Shown here: in pieces, positions 56,044-64,000 of the stretch | How positions within the stretch are numbered: the first letter of the stretch is position 1 | Layout: the number at the start of each line of letters is the position of its first letter | NCBI RefSeq assembly: GCF_900101025.1 | Contig: NZ_FMUH01000003.1 | Location: 124,001-188,000 of the forward strand | Source of the DNA: Klenkia marina | GTDB lineage: Bacteria; Actinomycetota; Actinomycetes; Mycobacteriales; Geodermatophilaceae | Reading direction: 5' to 3' | DNA: 64,000 nt | The notes under the pieces: model-generated | What the model was told of the DNA's origin: nothing | The model's input: the letters and a program-made list of their open reading frames with translations, nothing else | Databases searched by the model: none | Program-made: the position numbers and the translations under genes

Positions 56044-57282
56044 ATGGCACTTCCGGTGAACGAGGACATGTACCCCGACCCCCAGGGGAACGTCCGCGCA
56101 CTCCCGCGTCCCGGTGCCCCGCTGGCCGAGGTCGTGGCCGCCCTGGAGGCCCGCTACGACCCGGCGCTCGCCGAGGACTGGGACGCCATCGGGCTGGTGT
56201 GCGGTGACCCCGCCGAGGCCGTGCACTCGGTGCTGTTCGCGGTGGACCCCACCGACGCCGTCGTCGACGAGGCGATCGAGCGCGGCGTCGACCTGGTGGT
56301 CACCCACCACCCCCTGCTGCTCACCCCCGTGCACGGCGTCCCCGCCGACGACCCCAAGGGCCGCATCGTGCACCGGCTCATCCGGGCCGGCATCGGGCTC
56401 TTCGTCGCGCACACCAACGCCGACCGGGCCGCCGACCACGGCGTCAACGACGCACTCGCCGCAGCCCTCGGGGTGGGCAACACGGTGCCGCTGGAGTCCG
56501 TGGGCGCCCCGCACACCAACACGCTGGTCGTCTTCACCCCGGTCGAGGACAGCGACCGGCTGGTCGACGCCCTGAGCGCCGCCGGCGCCGGGGTGATCGG
56601 TGACTACACCCGCTGCGCCTGGCAGACCGTCGGCACCGGCACCTTCATCCCCGGCGACGAGACCAACCCGGCCATCGGCGCGCACGGCCGGCTCGAGCAC
56701 GTCCCCGAGACCCGGCTGGAGATGGTCGTGCCCCGGGCCGCCCAGGCCGACGTCCTGCGGGCCCTGCACGAGTGGCACCCCTACGAGGACCCGGGCTACG
56801 CGGTCTTCGAGAACTCCCAGACCCCCAGCCGGGCCGGCCTCGGCCGGCTGGGCGAGCTGGCCCACCCGATCACCCTGCGCGAGTTCGCCGAGCGCGCGGC
56901 CGCGGTGCTGCCGGTGACCGCGGCGGGGGTGCGGGTGGCCGGTGACCCCGACCGGCTGGTGCGCACCGTCGCGGTGTGCGGCGGCAGCGGCAGCTCGCTC
57001 TACGACCGGGCCGCGTCGGCCCGCGCCGACGTCCTGCTCACCAGCGACGTCAAGCACCACCCGGCCGTGGAGGCGATGGAGGTGCCCGGCCCGGCCATCT
57101 GCGACGTCGCGCACTTCGCCAGCGAGTGGCCGTGGCTGCCGGTGGCCGCCGACGTGCTGCGCCGCGACCTCGGCGGCCGGGTCGACGTCGCCGTCTCCAA
57201 GCGGCGCACCGACCCGTGGTCGCTGCACGTCGCGCAGGACGGCCGCGACGTGGGCGTCGGGGAGGGCGCCGCGCGCGGGTAG
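56044..57282 (+). CDS. Nif3-like dinuclear metal centre protein (DUF34)
   Basis: A 412-residue protein. The NIF3 signature is spread over both ends: LAEDWDAIGLVCGDP and DLVVTHHPLLLTPVHG with the metal His pair, FVAHTNADRA, then VLLTSDVKHHPAVEAM and DVAHFASEW. The middle 120 residues are the inserted PII-like domain. Some homologues are named GTP cyclohydrolase I type 2, but the role is not settled. It stands first in a conserved trio with the zinc-ribbon and RNase H-CobC genes (Rv2230c-2228c). Start ATG 56044; a GTG at 56056 is an alternative. Confidence 0.9.
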   Translation: MALPVNEDMYPDPQGNVRALPRPGAPLAEVVAALEARYDPALAEDWDAIGLVCGDPAEAVHSVLFAVDPTDAVVDEAIERGVDLVVTHHPLLLTPVHGVPADDPKGRIVHRLIRAGIGLFVAHTNADRAADHGVNDALAAALGVGNTVPLESVGAPHTNTLVVFTPVEDSDRLVDALSAAGAGVIGDYTRCAWQTVGTGTFIPGDETNPAIGAHGRLEHVPETRLEMVVPRAAQADVLRALHEWHPYEDPGYAVFENSQTPSRAGLGRLGELAHPITLREFAERAAAVLPVTAAGVRVAGDPDRLVRTVAVCGGSGSSLYDRAASARADVLLTSDVKHHPAVEAMEVPGPAICDVAHFASEWPWLPVAADVLRRDLGGRVDVAVSKRRTDPWSLHVAQDGRDVGVGEGAARG

Positions 57283-57291
57283 GTTGGCCGC

Positions 57292-58032
57292 GTGCAGGCA
57301 GACCACTTCGACCAGCAGAAGCTGCTGGCCCTGGCCGCGGAGGACGTCGCGCTCGCGCAGCTCGCCCACCGCCGGCGGACCCTTCCCGAGAACGCCGCGG
57401 TCACCGCCGCCGAGGAGGCGCAGCGGGAGTTCTCGGCCGACGTCGTGCGCGCCGAGACGGCCGTGCGCGACCTCGACCGCGAGCAGAAGCGCATCGAGGC
57501 CGACGTCGAGTCGGTCCGCGCCCGCTCGACCCGCGACCAGCAGCGGCTGGACTCCGGGGCGGCCACGCCGAAGGAGATGACCAGCCTGCAGCAGGAGATG
57601 GCCTCCCTCGCCCGCCGCCAGGGCGACCTGGAGGACCAGGTGCTGGAGATCATGGAGCGCCGCGAGGCCGCCGACGCGACGCTCGCCGCCGCGCAGACCG
57701 GGCTCGCCGGCGCGCAGGCCGACCAGGCAGCCGCCGAGCAGGCCCGCGACGCCGCGCTGGCCGAGATCACCGCGGGCGAGCAGGAGCACGGCGCGAAGCG
57801 CGCCGAGGTCGCCGGCACGGTCTCCGCGCCGCTGCTGGCGGTCTACGAGCGGGTGGCCAAGCAGACCGGCGGCACCGGCGCGGCCGCGTTGCACGCCCGG
57901 CGCTGCGAGGGTTGCCGCATCGAGCTGTACGGCACCGAGCTGGCCGCGGCCCGCAACGCCGACCCGCACACCGTCCTGCGCTGCGAGAACTGCAACCGCA
58001 TCCTCGTGCGCACCGCCGAGTCGGGGTTGTGA
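57292..58032 (+). CDS. Zinc-ribbon coiled-coil protein (C4-type)
   Basis: A 246-residue protein, GTG start. Residues 40-175 are a long antiparallel coiled coil rich in Ala, Glu and Arg. The C-terminal zinc ribbon has CEGC near residue 204 and CENC near 230. It is conserved in actinobacteria (Rv2229c) next to Nif3 and RNase H. A role in nucleic-acid handling is assumed for the family but not shown. The stop overlaps the next start (GTGA). Confidence 0.88.
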   Translation: MQADHFDQQKLLALAAEDVALAQLAHRRRTLPENAAVTAAEEAQREFSADVVRAETAVRDLDREQKRIEADVESVRARSTRDQQRLDSGAATPKEMTSLQQEMASLARRQGDLEDQVLEIMERREAADATLAAAQTGLAGAQADQAAAEQARDAALAEITAGEQEHGAKRAEVAGTVSAPLLAVYERVAKQTGGTGAAALHARRCEGCRIELYGTELAAARNADPHTVLRCENCNRILVRTAESGL

Positions 58033-59126
58033 CCCGGCGCCTCGTCGTCGAGGCCGACGGCGGGTCCCGGGGCAACCCCGGGCCGGCCGGGTACGGCGCC
58101 CTGGTCCGCGACGCCGACACCGGCGCGCTGCTGGCCGAGCGTGCAGCATCGGTGGGCCGGGCGACCAACAACGTGGCCGAGTACGGCGGCCTGGTGGCCG
58201 GTCTCGAGGCGGCGCTGTCGATCGACCCCGAGGCGTCGGTCGAGGTCCGCATGGACTCCAAGCTCGTGGTCGAGCAGATGTCGGGTCGCTGGCAGATCAA
58301 GCACCCGGACATGCGCGCGCTCGCCGTCCGGGCGCGGGCGATCGCCCAGCAGCTGGGGCAGGTGCGCTACACCTGGATCCCGCGGGCACAGAACTCGGCG
58401 GCCGACGCACTGGCCAACTCGGCGATGGACGGCAAGCCGGTGCACCGCGACGCCGGGCCCGCCCCGGTGGAGATCGAGGAGGCAGCCCCCGAGCCGGCCA
58501 CTGAGCCGGCCCCCGTCGTCAGCACCCGCACGCTGCTGCTGCGGCACGGGCGCACCGCGCACACCCCCGAGCGCCGGTTCAGCGGCAGCAGCGACCTGGA
58601 CCTGTCCGACCTGGGCCGGGCCGACGCGGCCGCCGCCGCCCGGGCGCTGGTGGGCCGGGGCATCGAGGTGATCGTCTCCTCACCGCTCAAGCGCTGCCGG
58701 CAGACCGCCGGGGAGGTCGCCGAGGCGCTCGACCTGTCGATCGAGGTCGACCGTGACCTGCGCGAGCTCGACTTCGGGGCCTGGGAGGGCATGAGCGCGG
58801 CCGAGGCGGTGGCGGCCAACCCGCTGGCCTTCCGCCGCTGGCGCAGCGCTCTCGACGTCCGACCTCCCGGGGGCGAGTCGATCGCCGACGTCTCGCAGCG
58901 GGTGGCCGCGGCCCGCGCCCGCATCCTCGAGCGCCACGCGGGCAGGACGGTCCTCGTGGTCACCCACGTGACGCCGATCAAGCTGATGCTCGCCGCTGGC
59001 CTGGGCGTCGGCGACGAGATCGTGCACCGCGTCTTCCTCGAGGCCGCCAGCCTGAGCGAGGTCGTGTGGTCCACGGACGGCACGAGCAGCGTGAGACTGG
59101 TCAACGACACCAGTCACCTGGGCTGA
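58029..59126 (+). CDS. Bifunctional RNase H / acid phosphatase (CobC-like)
   Basis: A 365-residue fusion. Residues 1-140 are an RNase HI domain with ADGGSRGNPGPAGYG, AEYGGLVAGLEAA, MDSKLVVEQMSG and NSAADALAN. After a Pro/Glu linker comes a histidine phosphatase with LLLRHGRTAHTPERRFSG, the phospho-His motif RHG, and VVTHVTPIKLM. The architecture matches Rv2228c, which degrades RNA-DNA hybrids and has alpha-ribazole phosphatase-type activity for cobalamin synthesis. The GTG overlaps the zinc-ribbon gene. Confidence 0.93.
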   Translation: MTRRLVVEADGGSRGNPGPAGYGALVRDADTGALLAERAASVGRATNNVAEYGGLVAGLEAALSIDPEASVEVRMDSKLVVEQMSGRWQIKHPDMRALAVRARAIAQQLGQVRYTWIPRAQNSAADALANSAMDGKPVHRDAGPAPVEIEEAAPEPATEPAPVVSTRTLLLRHGRTAHTPERRFSGSSDLDLSDLGRADAAAAARALVGRGIEVIVSSPLKRCRQTAGEVAEALDLSIEVDRDLRELDFGAWEGMSAAEAVAANPLAFRRWRSALDVRPPGGESIADVSQRVAAARARILERHAGRTVLVVTHVTPIKLMLAAGLGVGDEIVHRVFLEAASLSEVVWSTDGTSSVRLVNDTSHLG

Positions 59127-59137
59127 CCCCCGGCACC

Positions 59138-59223
59138 GATCGGCTGGGTTCAGCGCGATCCGTCCTGGCTCACCGGCGTCGGTGAGCCAGGACGGCCGTG
59201 GATCGACTGGGCTGATCCACGCC
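59138..59223. repeat. Palindromic repeat, copy 4 (double-tailed)
   Basis: The hairpin CCGTCCTGGCTCACCG-GCGT-CGGTGAGCCAGGACGG is a perfect 16-bp stem with a 4-base loop at 59160-59195. A tail lies on both sides: GATCGGCTGGGTTCA on the left and, reading back on the minus strand, GCGTGGATCAGCCCAGTC on the right. The flanking genes converge here, so each strand reads tail then hairpin. Confidence 0.9.
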
Positions 59224-59229
59224 GACGTC

Positions 59230-59991
59230 CTACAACCGGCCGGCGTCGATGATGCGGGACAGGAACTGGCGGGTGCGGGGCTCCACCGGGTCGCCCAGGA
59301 CCTGCGCGGGCGGGCCGGACTCGAGAACCACGCCCTGGTCGAGGAAGCAGACGGTGTCGGCGACCTGCTTGGCGAAGCCCATCTCGTGGGTGGCCATCAC
59401 GATGGTCATGCCCTGGGTGGCCACCTCGCGCACCAGCCGCAGCACCTCGCCGACCAGTTCGGGGTCCAGCGCGGAGGTGATCTCGTCGAGCAGCAGCACC
59501 CGCGGCCGCACCGCCAGCGCCCGCACGATGGCCACGCGCTGCTGCTGGCCACCCGACAGGCGGTCGGGGTACTCGCCGGCCTTGTCGGCCAACCCGATGC
59601 GATCGAGCAGCTCCCGGGCCTCGTCCGTCGCCTCGGAGCGGGACCGGCCGTGCACCCGCACGGGCGCCAGGGTCACGTTGTCCAGCACGGTGAGGTGCGG
59701 GAACAGGTTGTAGGCCTGGAAGACCACACCCAGGCGACGGCGCACGGCGTCGGCGTCCACCTGCGGATCGGTGATGTCCTCTCCGTCGAGCAGCACCTGG
59801 CCGTCGTCGACCTGCTCGAGCAGCGAGGCGCAGCGCAGCAGCGTCGACTTGCCCGACCCCGAGCCGCCGATCAGCGCCACGACGCGGTGCTCGTCGACCG
59901 ACAGGTCGACCCCGCGGAGCACGACGTTCTCCCCGAAGGTCTTGACGACACCGCGGACGTCCAGGACCGGACCACCGGCAACCGGGCTCAC
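59230..59991 (-). CDS. Amino-acid ABC transporter ATP-binding protein
   Basis: A 253-residue importer ATPase of the GlnQ/ArtP type. Walker A is GGSGSGKSTLLRC, signature LSGGQQQRVAI, Walker B LLLDEITSALDPE, with the H-loop in MATHEMGFAKQ. It powers uptake of a polar amino acid through the permease encoded just upstream. The GTG at 59991 overlaps the permease stop (GTGA), so the two proteins are translated together. Confidence 0.92.
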   Translation of the reverse strand: MSPVAGGPVLDVRGVVKTFGENVVLRGVDLSVDEHRVVALIGGSGSGKSTLLRCASLLEQVDDGQVLLDGEDITDPQVDADAVRRRLGVVFQAYNLFPHLTVLDNVTLAPVRVHGRSRSEATDEARELLDRIGLADKAGEYPDRLSGGQQQRVAIVRALAVRPRVLLLDEITSALDPELVGEVLRLVREVATQGMTIVMATHEMGFAKQVADTVCFLDQGVVLESGPPAQVLGDPVEPRTRQFLSRIIDAGRL

Positions 59992-60875
59992 AGCACGCTT
60001 CCGCTCTGCTGGCGCCGGCGGGCCCGGGCGCTGACGGTGTCGGCGATGCGGGCCGACGGGACCGCGAGCAGCACGAACAGCAGCCCGGCGACGACGTAGG
60101 GGGTGAAGTTGAAGGTCTGCCCGACCTCGATCTGCGCGGCCCGCACGGCGTCGATGGCGCCCAGCACCGAGATCAGCCCGACGTCCTTCTGCAGGGCGAC
60201 GAAGTCGTTGAGCAGCGCCGGGGTCACGTTGCGCACCGCCTGCGGCAGCACCACGATGCGCATCATCTGCCGGTGGGTGAGGCCCAGCGAGCGGGCCGCG
60301 GCCCGCTGCGAGGGGTGCACCGACTCGATGCCGGCGCGGAAGACCTCGGCCACGTAGGCCGAGTAGGTGAGCACGATGGCCGCCGTCCCCAGGATGAACG
60401 GCGAGGTCGGGACACCCTGCAGGCGCAGCGCCGGCAGCCCGAACCCGACCAGGTACAGCGTGATGATCAGCGGCATCCCGCGGAACACGTCGACGTAGCC
60501 GGTGGCCAGCAGCCGCAGCGGGGCGAACGCCGGGCCGCGCAGCGTGCGCAGCACGGCCAGCCCCAGCCCGAGGACGACGACGCACAGCCCGCCGATGACC
60601 AGCACCTGCACGTTCAGCCACAGCCCGCGCAGGATGTCGGGGAAGGCCGCGCGGGCGTTGTCCAGCGAGAAGAACGTCGACTGCACGCGGGGCCAGCCCG
60701 GCGACCGGGTGATCACCAGGTAGGCGACGACCGCGAAGACGAGGGTCGAGCCCAGCGCGACGAGGGTGGACCGGCGCGACCGGCGGGCGCGGAAGGCCCG
60801 CCGGTCGAGCTCGAGTGCGCTGGGGGCGGGCAGGCTCAGTTCAGCACCGGGGCGTCGGCGGCCTCGGACAGCCAC
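59988..60875 (-). CDS. Amino-acid ABC transporter permease
   Basis: A 295-residue permease (HisM/GlnP type) with an N-terminal helix near residue 45 and about five more. The EAA loop is in SVHPSQRAAARSLGLTHRQMMRIVV. The start is uncertain. The first in-frame GTG (60875) overlaps the binding-protein gene by 40 bases. A CTG at 60839, in a CTGA overlap with that gene's stop, would give LSLPAPSALELDRRAF. There is no ATG or TTG before the first membrane helix. Confidence 0.88.
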   Translation of the reverse strand: MAVRGRRRPGAELSLPAPSALELDRRAFRARRSRRSTLVALGSTLVFAVVAYLVITRSPGWPRVQSTFFSLDNARAAFPDILRGLWLNVQVLVIGGLCVVVLGLGLAVLRTLRGPAFAPLRLLATGYVDVFRGMPLIITLYLVGFGLPALRLQGVPTSPFILGTAAIVLTYSAYVAEVFRAGIESVHPSQRAAARSLGLTHRQMMRIVVLPQAVRNVTPALLNDFVALQKDVGLISVLGAIDAVRAAQIEVGQTFNFTPYVVAGLLFVLLAVPSARIADTVSARARRRQQSGSVL

Positions 60876-61699
60876 TGCTGCTGCAGGTCGGCCAGGGTGC
60901 CGTCGGCGTCGAGGGCGTCGACGGCCTCGGTGACGCAGTCGGTGAGCGGGGAGTCCTTGGCCAGCAGCAGGCCGAACTGGTCGCCGGAGTCGCCCGAGTC
61001 CTCGATCTGGCCCACGATGACGCCGTTGTCCAGCTCGGCGGCGGTGATGTAGAAGGCCGTCGGCAGGTCGACGACGATGGCGTCGACCTGGCCGTTCTGC
61101 AGCGCGAGCTTGGCGTCGTCGTTGGTGTTGAACACGACCGGGTCGCTGCTGGGGGCGATGACGTCGGTGAGCACGTCGAGGCTGGTGGTGGCCACCTGCG
61201 CGCCGATCCGCAGGTCCTTCAGGTCCTCGATGGAGGTGGCGCCGTCGGCCGGGGAGCCGGCCGTGGTGATCACGGCCTGCGTGGCGGTGTAGTACGGCGA
61301 GGAGAAGTCGACGGCCTGGCGGCGCTCGTCGTTGATCGTGAACTGGTTGATGTCGAAGTCGAAGGACTTGTCGCCGGGGGAGATGGCGGTGTTGAACTGG
61401 GCCGTCGTCCACTCGACCTGGTCGGCGGAGTAACCCAGCTGCTCGGCGACCGCGTAGGCCACGGCGGACTCGTAGCCCTCGCCGTTGGTCGGGTCGTCGT
61501 CGACGAACCAGGGCTGGTAGGCCGGGGTGTCGGTGGCGATCGTCAGCGTGTCGGCGGTGACCGTGGGCAGGTCCTCGGGGGTGCACGACCCGCCGGAGGA
61601 GCCCGAGGCGCCGGCGGAGGAGGACTCCTGCGGGGCGCAGGCGGTGACCGCGAGGGCGGCCGTGGCGAGCACGGCGAGGGCGAGGGGACGACGGCGCAC
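60836..61699 (-). CDS. Amino-acid ABC transporter substrate-binding lipoprotein
   Basis: A 287-residue family 3 solute-binding protein. The signal peptide ends at a lipobox, ALAVTAC, after MRRRPLALAVLATA, and a Ser/Gly linker follows. The binding domain has TLTIATDTPAYQPWFVDD, GYESAVAYAVAEQLG, and FDFDINQFTINDERR. Two Cys (SCTPED, LTDCVTE) could form a disulfide. It captures a polar amino acid such as Glu or Gln; the exact ligand is unknown. It leads the three-gene operon. Start GTG 61699. Confidence 0.9.
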   Translation of the reverse strand: MRRRPLALAVLATAALAVTACAPQESSSAGASGSSGGSCTPEDLPTVTADTLTIATDTPAYQPWFVDDDPTNGEGYESAVAYAVAEQLGYSADQVEWTTAQFNTAISPGDKSFDFDINQFTINDERRQAVDFSSPYYTATQAVITTAGSPADGATSIEDLKDLRIGAQVATTSLDVLTDVIAPSSDPVVFNTNDDAKLALQNGQVDAIVVDLPTAFYITAAELDNGVIVGQIEDSGDSGDQFGLLLAKDSPLTDCVTEAVDALDADGTLADLQQQWLSEAADAPVLN

Positions 61700-61780
61700 G
61701 AGGAGTCCTTGAGGTCTTGACCAACGGAACCGGGGAATCGTAAGGGCAGGCTGGTCACGGCGGCGTCACGGCGAAGAGGG

Positions 61781-62812
61781 ATGATGGTCACCGTGACCGC
61801 CGCAGCCCCCGCCCCGACCGGCGACGAGCGCACCCTGACCCCCGCGCAGTACGAGGAGTGGGCCGCCGAGGTGCGCCGGCTGGCCGACGAGCGCGGGGCC
61901 GTCGTGCTGGCGCACAACTACCAGGTCCCCGAGATCCAGGACGTCGCCCACCACACCGGCGACTCCCTGTACCTCTCGCGCGTCGCCGCGCAGACCGACG
62001 CCCGCGAGATCGTGTTCTGCGGCGTCCACTTCATGGCCGAGACGGCCAAGATCCTGTCCCCGGACAAGACCGTGCTGCTGCCCGACCTCGACGCCGGCTG
62101 CTCGCTGGCCGACTCGATCACCGCCGAGCAGCTGCGCGAGTGGAAGGCCGAGCACCCCGGCGCCGTCGTGGTCAGCTACGTCAACACCACCGCCGCGGTG
62201 AAGGCCGAGACCGACATCTGCTGCACGTCGTCCAACGCCGCCGACGTGATCCGGTCGATCCCCGCCGACCGCGAGATCCTCTTCTGCCCCGACCAGTTCC
62301 TCGGCGCGCACGTCAAGCGGGTCACCGGCCGGGAGAACATCCGCATCTGGGCCGGGGAGTGCCACGTGCACGCCGGCATCTCGCCGTCAGACGTCCGGTC
62401 GCAGATCGCCGCGCACCCCGGCGCCGAGATCCTGGTGCACCCCGAGTGCGGCTGCACCACCTCGGTGCTCGACCTGGTCAGCAACGGCGACCTGCCGGCC
62501 GACCGCACCCGGGTGCTCTCCACCGGCGGCATGGCCGAGGCCGCCGCGGCGACCCGGGCACCGCAGGTGCTCGTGGCCACCGAGGTCGGCATCCTGCACC
62601 AGCTGCGGGCGCTGAACTCGGGCACGCAGTTCATCCCGATGAACGACCGGGCCGCCTGCCGCTACATGAAGATGATCACGCCGGCCAAGCTGCTGCGCAC
62701 CCTGCAGACCGGCTACGGCGCCATCGAGGTGGCCCCCGACGTCGCCGCCCGCGCCCGCAAGGCCGTCGAGGCGATGATCGCCATCGGCGAACCCGGCCGC
62801 GGCGGCGAGTGA
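61781..62812 (+). CDS. nadA: Quinolinate synthase A
   Basis: A 343-residue [4Fe-4S] enzyme. It condenses iminoaspartate with dihydroxyacetone phosphate to make quinolinate for NAD. Cluster Cys are seen in [10 protein letters not shown] (near residue 107), the HPECGC region (near 225) and DRAACRYMK (near 293), and the substrate motif is [16 protein letters not shown]. Start ATG 61781, or ATG 61784. nadB and nadC, which usually follow in actinobacteria, are absent: a large palindrome and an opposite-strand transporter lie immediately downstream. Confidence 0.94.
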   Translation: MMVTVTAAAPAPTGDERTLTPAQYEEWAAEVRRLADERGAVVLAHNYQVPEIQDVAHHTGDSLYLSRVAAQTDAREIVFCGVHFMAETAKILSPDKTVLLPDLDAGCSLADSITAEQLREWKAEHPGAVVVSYVNTTAAVKAETDICCTSSNAADVIRSIPADREILFCPDQFLGAHVKRVTGRENIRIWAGECHVHAGISPSDVRSQIAAHPGAEILVHPECGCTTSVLDLVSNGDLPADRTRVLSTGGMAEAAAATRAPQVLVATEVGILHQLRALNSGTQFIPMNDRAACRYMKMITPAKLLRTLQTGYGAIEVAPDVAARARKAVEAMIAIGEPGRGGE

Positions 62813-62813
62813 C

Positions 62814-62879
62814 CTGGGTATCGGAAGCTCCACCCTGCTGATCGGGCCCGATGAGGGGGGTAGAGCTTCCGATACCCGG
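62814..62879. repeat. Large palindrome between nadA and the transporter gene
   Basis: CTGGGTATCGGAAGCTCCACCC (62814-62835) pairs with 62858-62879 in 20 of 22 positions. The loop holds the perfect palindrome ATCGGGCCCGAT (62841-62852), so a cruciform with a second hairpin could form. It fills the whole gap between two convergent stops. It may be a bidirectional terminator or a palindromic repeat unit. Confidence 0.85.
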
Positions 62880-62884
62880 TGCGC

Positions 62885-64000
62885 TCAGACCTGGAGGGCG
62901 GCCCACAGCGCGACCGTGGCCAGCACCAGGGTCAGCGGGACCGTCGCCAGGCCGACCAGGCTGAACCGGGCTGCGCTCGGTGAGGGCTCACCGGTGGCGG
63001 CGAACACCCGCCGCCACAGCAGGTTGGCCAGCGACCCGACGTAGGTCAGGTTGGGGCCGACGTTGACGCCGATGAGCACCGCGAGCAGCGTCGGTGTGCC
63101 GCCCACGGCGGCCGCGGCGGGCAGCAGAGCCAGGGTGGCGGGCAGGTTGTTGAGCAGGTTGGCCACGACGGCGGCGACGGCGGCCACCCCGAGCAGTGCG
63201 AGCAGGCCGTCGCCCCCGGGCAGCACCACCCCGAGCAGGCGTTCGAGGCCGTTCACCTGCAGCCCCAGCACGATGACCGACAGCCCGAACACGAACAGGG
63301 CGAACGGCAGGTTGGCGGCGGTGAGCAGGTCGACCGGCCGGGTGCGTCGGGTGACCAGCTGCTTGCCGGCCAGCACCAGGACGCCGACCAGTGCGGGCCA
63401 CACCGGCGCGATGTCGGTCAGCGAGGCGAACCCGAAGCCGACGACGGTGAGGCCGACGACGACGAGTGCCAGCACCGGGGCCGGCGGCACCTCGCGCACC
63501 GGCTCGCCCACGGGCACCCGCAGGTCGGCGCGGAACAGCCGGCGCAGCACCAGGTACTCGACCAGCACCGCGACCACCCACGGCCCGGCCATCAGCGCGG
63601 TGAAGTGCAGGAAGGTCAACCCGGTGGCGGCGAAGGCCAGCAGGTTGGTCAGGTTCGACACCGGCATGAGCAGCGAGGCCGAGTTCGACAGGTGCCCGGC
63701 GGCGTAGGCGTGCGGGCGGGCCGGCACCTTCATCCGCGCAGCGGTGGCCAGCACGACGGGCGTCAGCAGGACGACGGTGGCGTCCAGCGACAGCACGGCG
63801 GTGACCACGGCCGACAGTGCGACCACCCGCAGCAGCAACCCCTGCGGTGAGCGTCCGGCCCGGCGGGCGGTGACCGCGGCCGACCAGCTGAACAGGCCCT
63901 CGCGGTCGGCGAGGTCGCTGAGCAGCAGGATGACGACGAGGAAGCCGGCGGTGGGCGCGATCTCGGCGACCGTGTCCCGCGCCTCGCCCCACCCGACGAC
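62885..64000 (-). CDS. ArsB/SLC13-like anion transporter (5' end outside window)
   Basis: At least 371 residues; the stop at 62885 is in the window but the start lies beyond 64000. There are about ten membrane segments, e.g. AGFLVVILLLSDLADREGLF at the incomplete end. Conserved Asn-rich helix motifs are SNLTNLLAFAA and ANLLNNLPATLALLPA, with GVNVGPNLTYVGSLANLLW. This is the ion-transporter fold shared by ArsB arsenite exporters and SLC13-type carriers. Substrate is undetermined, and no arsenic resistance genes are visible nearby. Confidence 0.82.
   Translation of the reverse strand, partial: VVGWGEARDTVAEIAPTAGFLVVILLLSDLADREGLFSWSAAVTARRAGRSPQGLLLRVVALSAVVTAVLSLDATVVLLTPVVLATAARMKVPARPHAYAAGHLSNSASLLMPVSNLTNLLAFAATGLTFLHFTALMAGPWVVAVLVEYLVLRRLFRADLRVPVGEPVREVPPAPVLALVVVGLTVVGFGFASLTDIAPVWPALVGVLVLAGKQLVTRRTRPVDLLTAANLPFALFVFGLSVIVLGLQVNGLERLLGVVLPGGDGLLALLGVAAVAAVVANLLNNLPATLALLPAAAAVGGTPTLLAVLIGVNVGPNLTYVGSLANLLWRRVFAATGEPSPSAARFSLVGLATVPLTLVLATVALWAALQV

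Noticed and set aside
62885-64000. Arsenic resistance operon
   Set aside because: The transporter is ArsB-like in fold, but no ArsR or ArsC gene is adjacent within the window.

Overview
The window is a stretch of chromosome from a very GC-rich actinobacterium. GC is well above 70 percent, GTG starts are common, stop/start overlaps are frequent, and the gene order matches the core chromosome of mycobacteria and their relatives. Gene content and style suggest Geodermatophilales or a neighbouring order; that placement is an inference from synteny and composition, not a sequence match. No phage, plasmid, rRNA operon, CRISPR array or intact insertion sequence is visible.

Region 1 (1-10.9 kb) is one long plus-strand housekeeping run. 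It starts with a CIRCE operator and hrcA-dnaJ, then rsmE, a HIT protein, a crotonase, phoH, ybeY, a CorC-type CBS protein, a cytidine-deaminase-like protein, era, recO and the undecaprenyl/decaprenyl diphosphate synthase gene. One small membrane-protein gene points the other way. Region 2 (10.9-23 kb) holds two tandem membrane Ser/Thr kinases, a zinc-control pair (SmtB-type ArsR plus Zur/Fur), glyS, dus, dnaG and tRNA-Asn. Region 3 (23-35.5 kb) is more accessory. It has an iron-box-controlled siderophore-binding lipoprotein, a flavoprotein, FUSC and MMPL exporters (the latter with a TetR repressor and a striking double operator), an acyl-CoA dehydrogenase, several small enzymes, tRNA-Met and DUF3145.

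Region 4 (35.5-42.2 kb) is the type II fatty acid synthase cluster on the minus strand: a FasR-like regulator, fabD, fabH, acpP, fabF and accD. FabD carries a C-terminal biotinyl/lipoyl-like domain without a modifiable lysine. Region 5 (42.2-50.1 kb) runs from a PAP2 phosphatase, pirin and M20 amidohydrolase through an orphan AbiEi-like protein to aceE, DUF3052, AhpE and tRNA-Val. Region 6 (50.1-64 kb) has an FUSC protein, a fused heterodimer-type ABC exporter, the conserved Nif3/zinc-ribbon/RNase H-CobC trio, an amino-acid ABC importer, nadA and a truncated ArsB-like transporter.

The most unusual structure is a dispersed palindromic repeat with four copies, at about 43.5, 44.8, 46.0 and 59.2 kb. 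Each copy sits just after the stop codon of a gene and reads as a directional tail followed by a long hairpin. Two 77-bp copies in inverted orientation bracket the AbiEi-like gene, and one of them encodes that protein's last residues. Other palindromes at 7.7 and 62.8 kb also lie between convergent genes.
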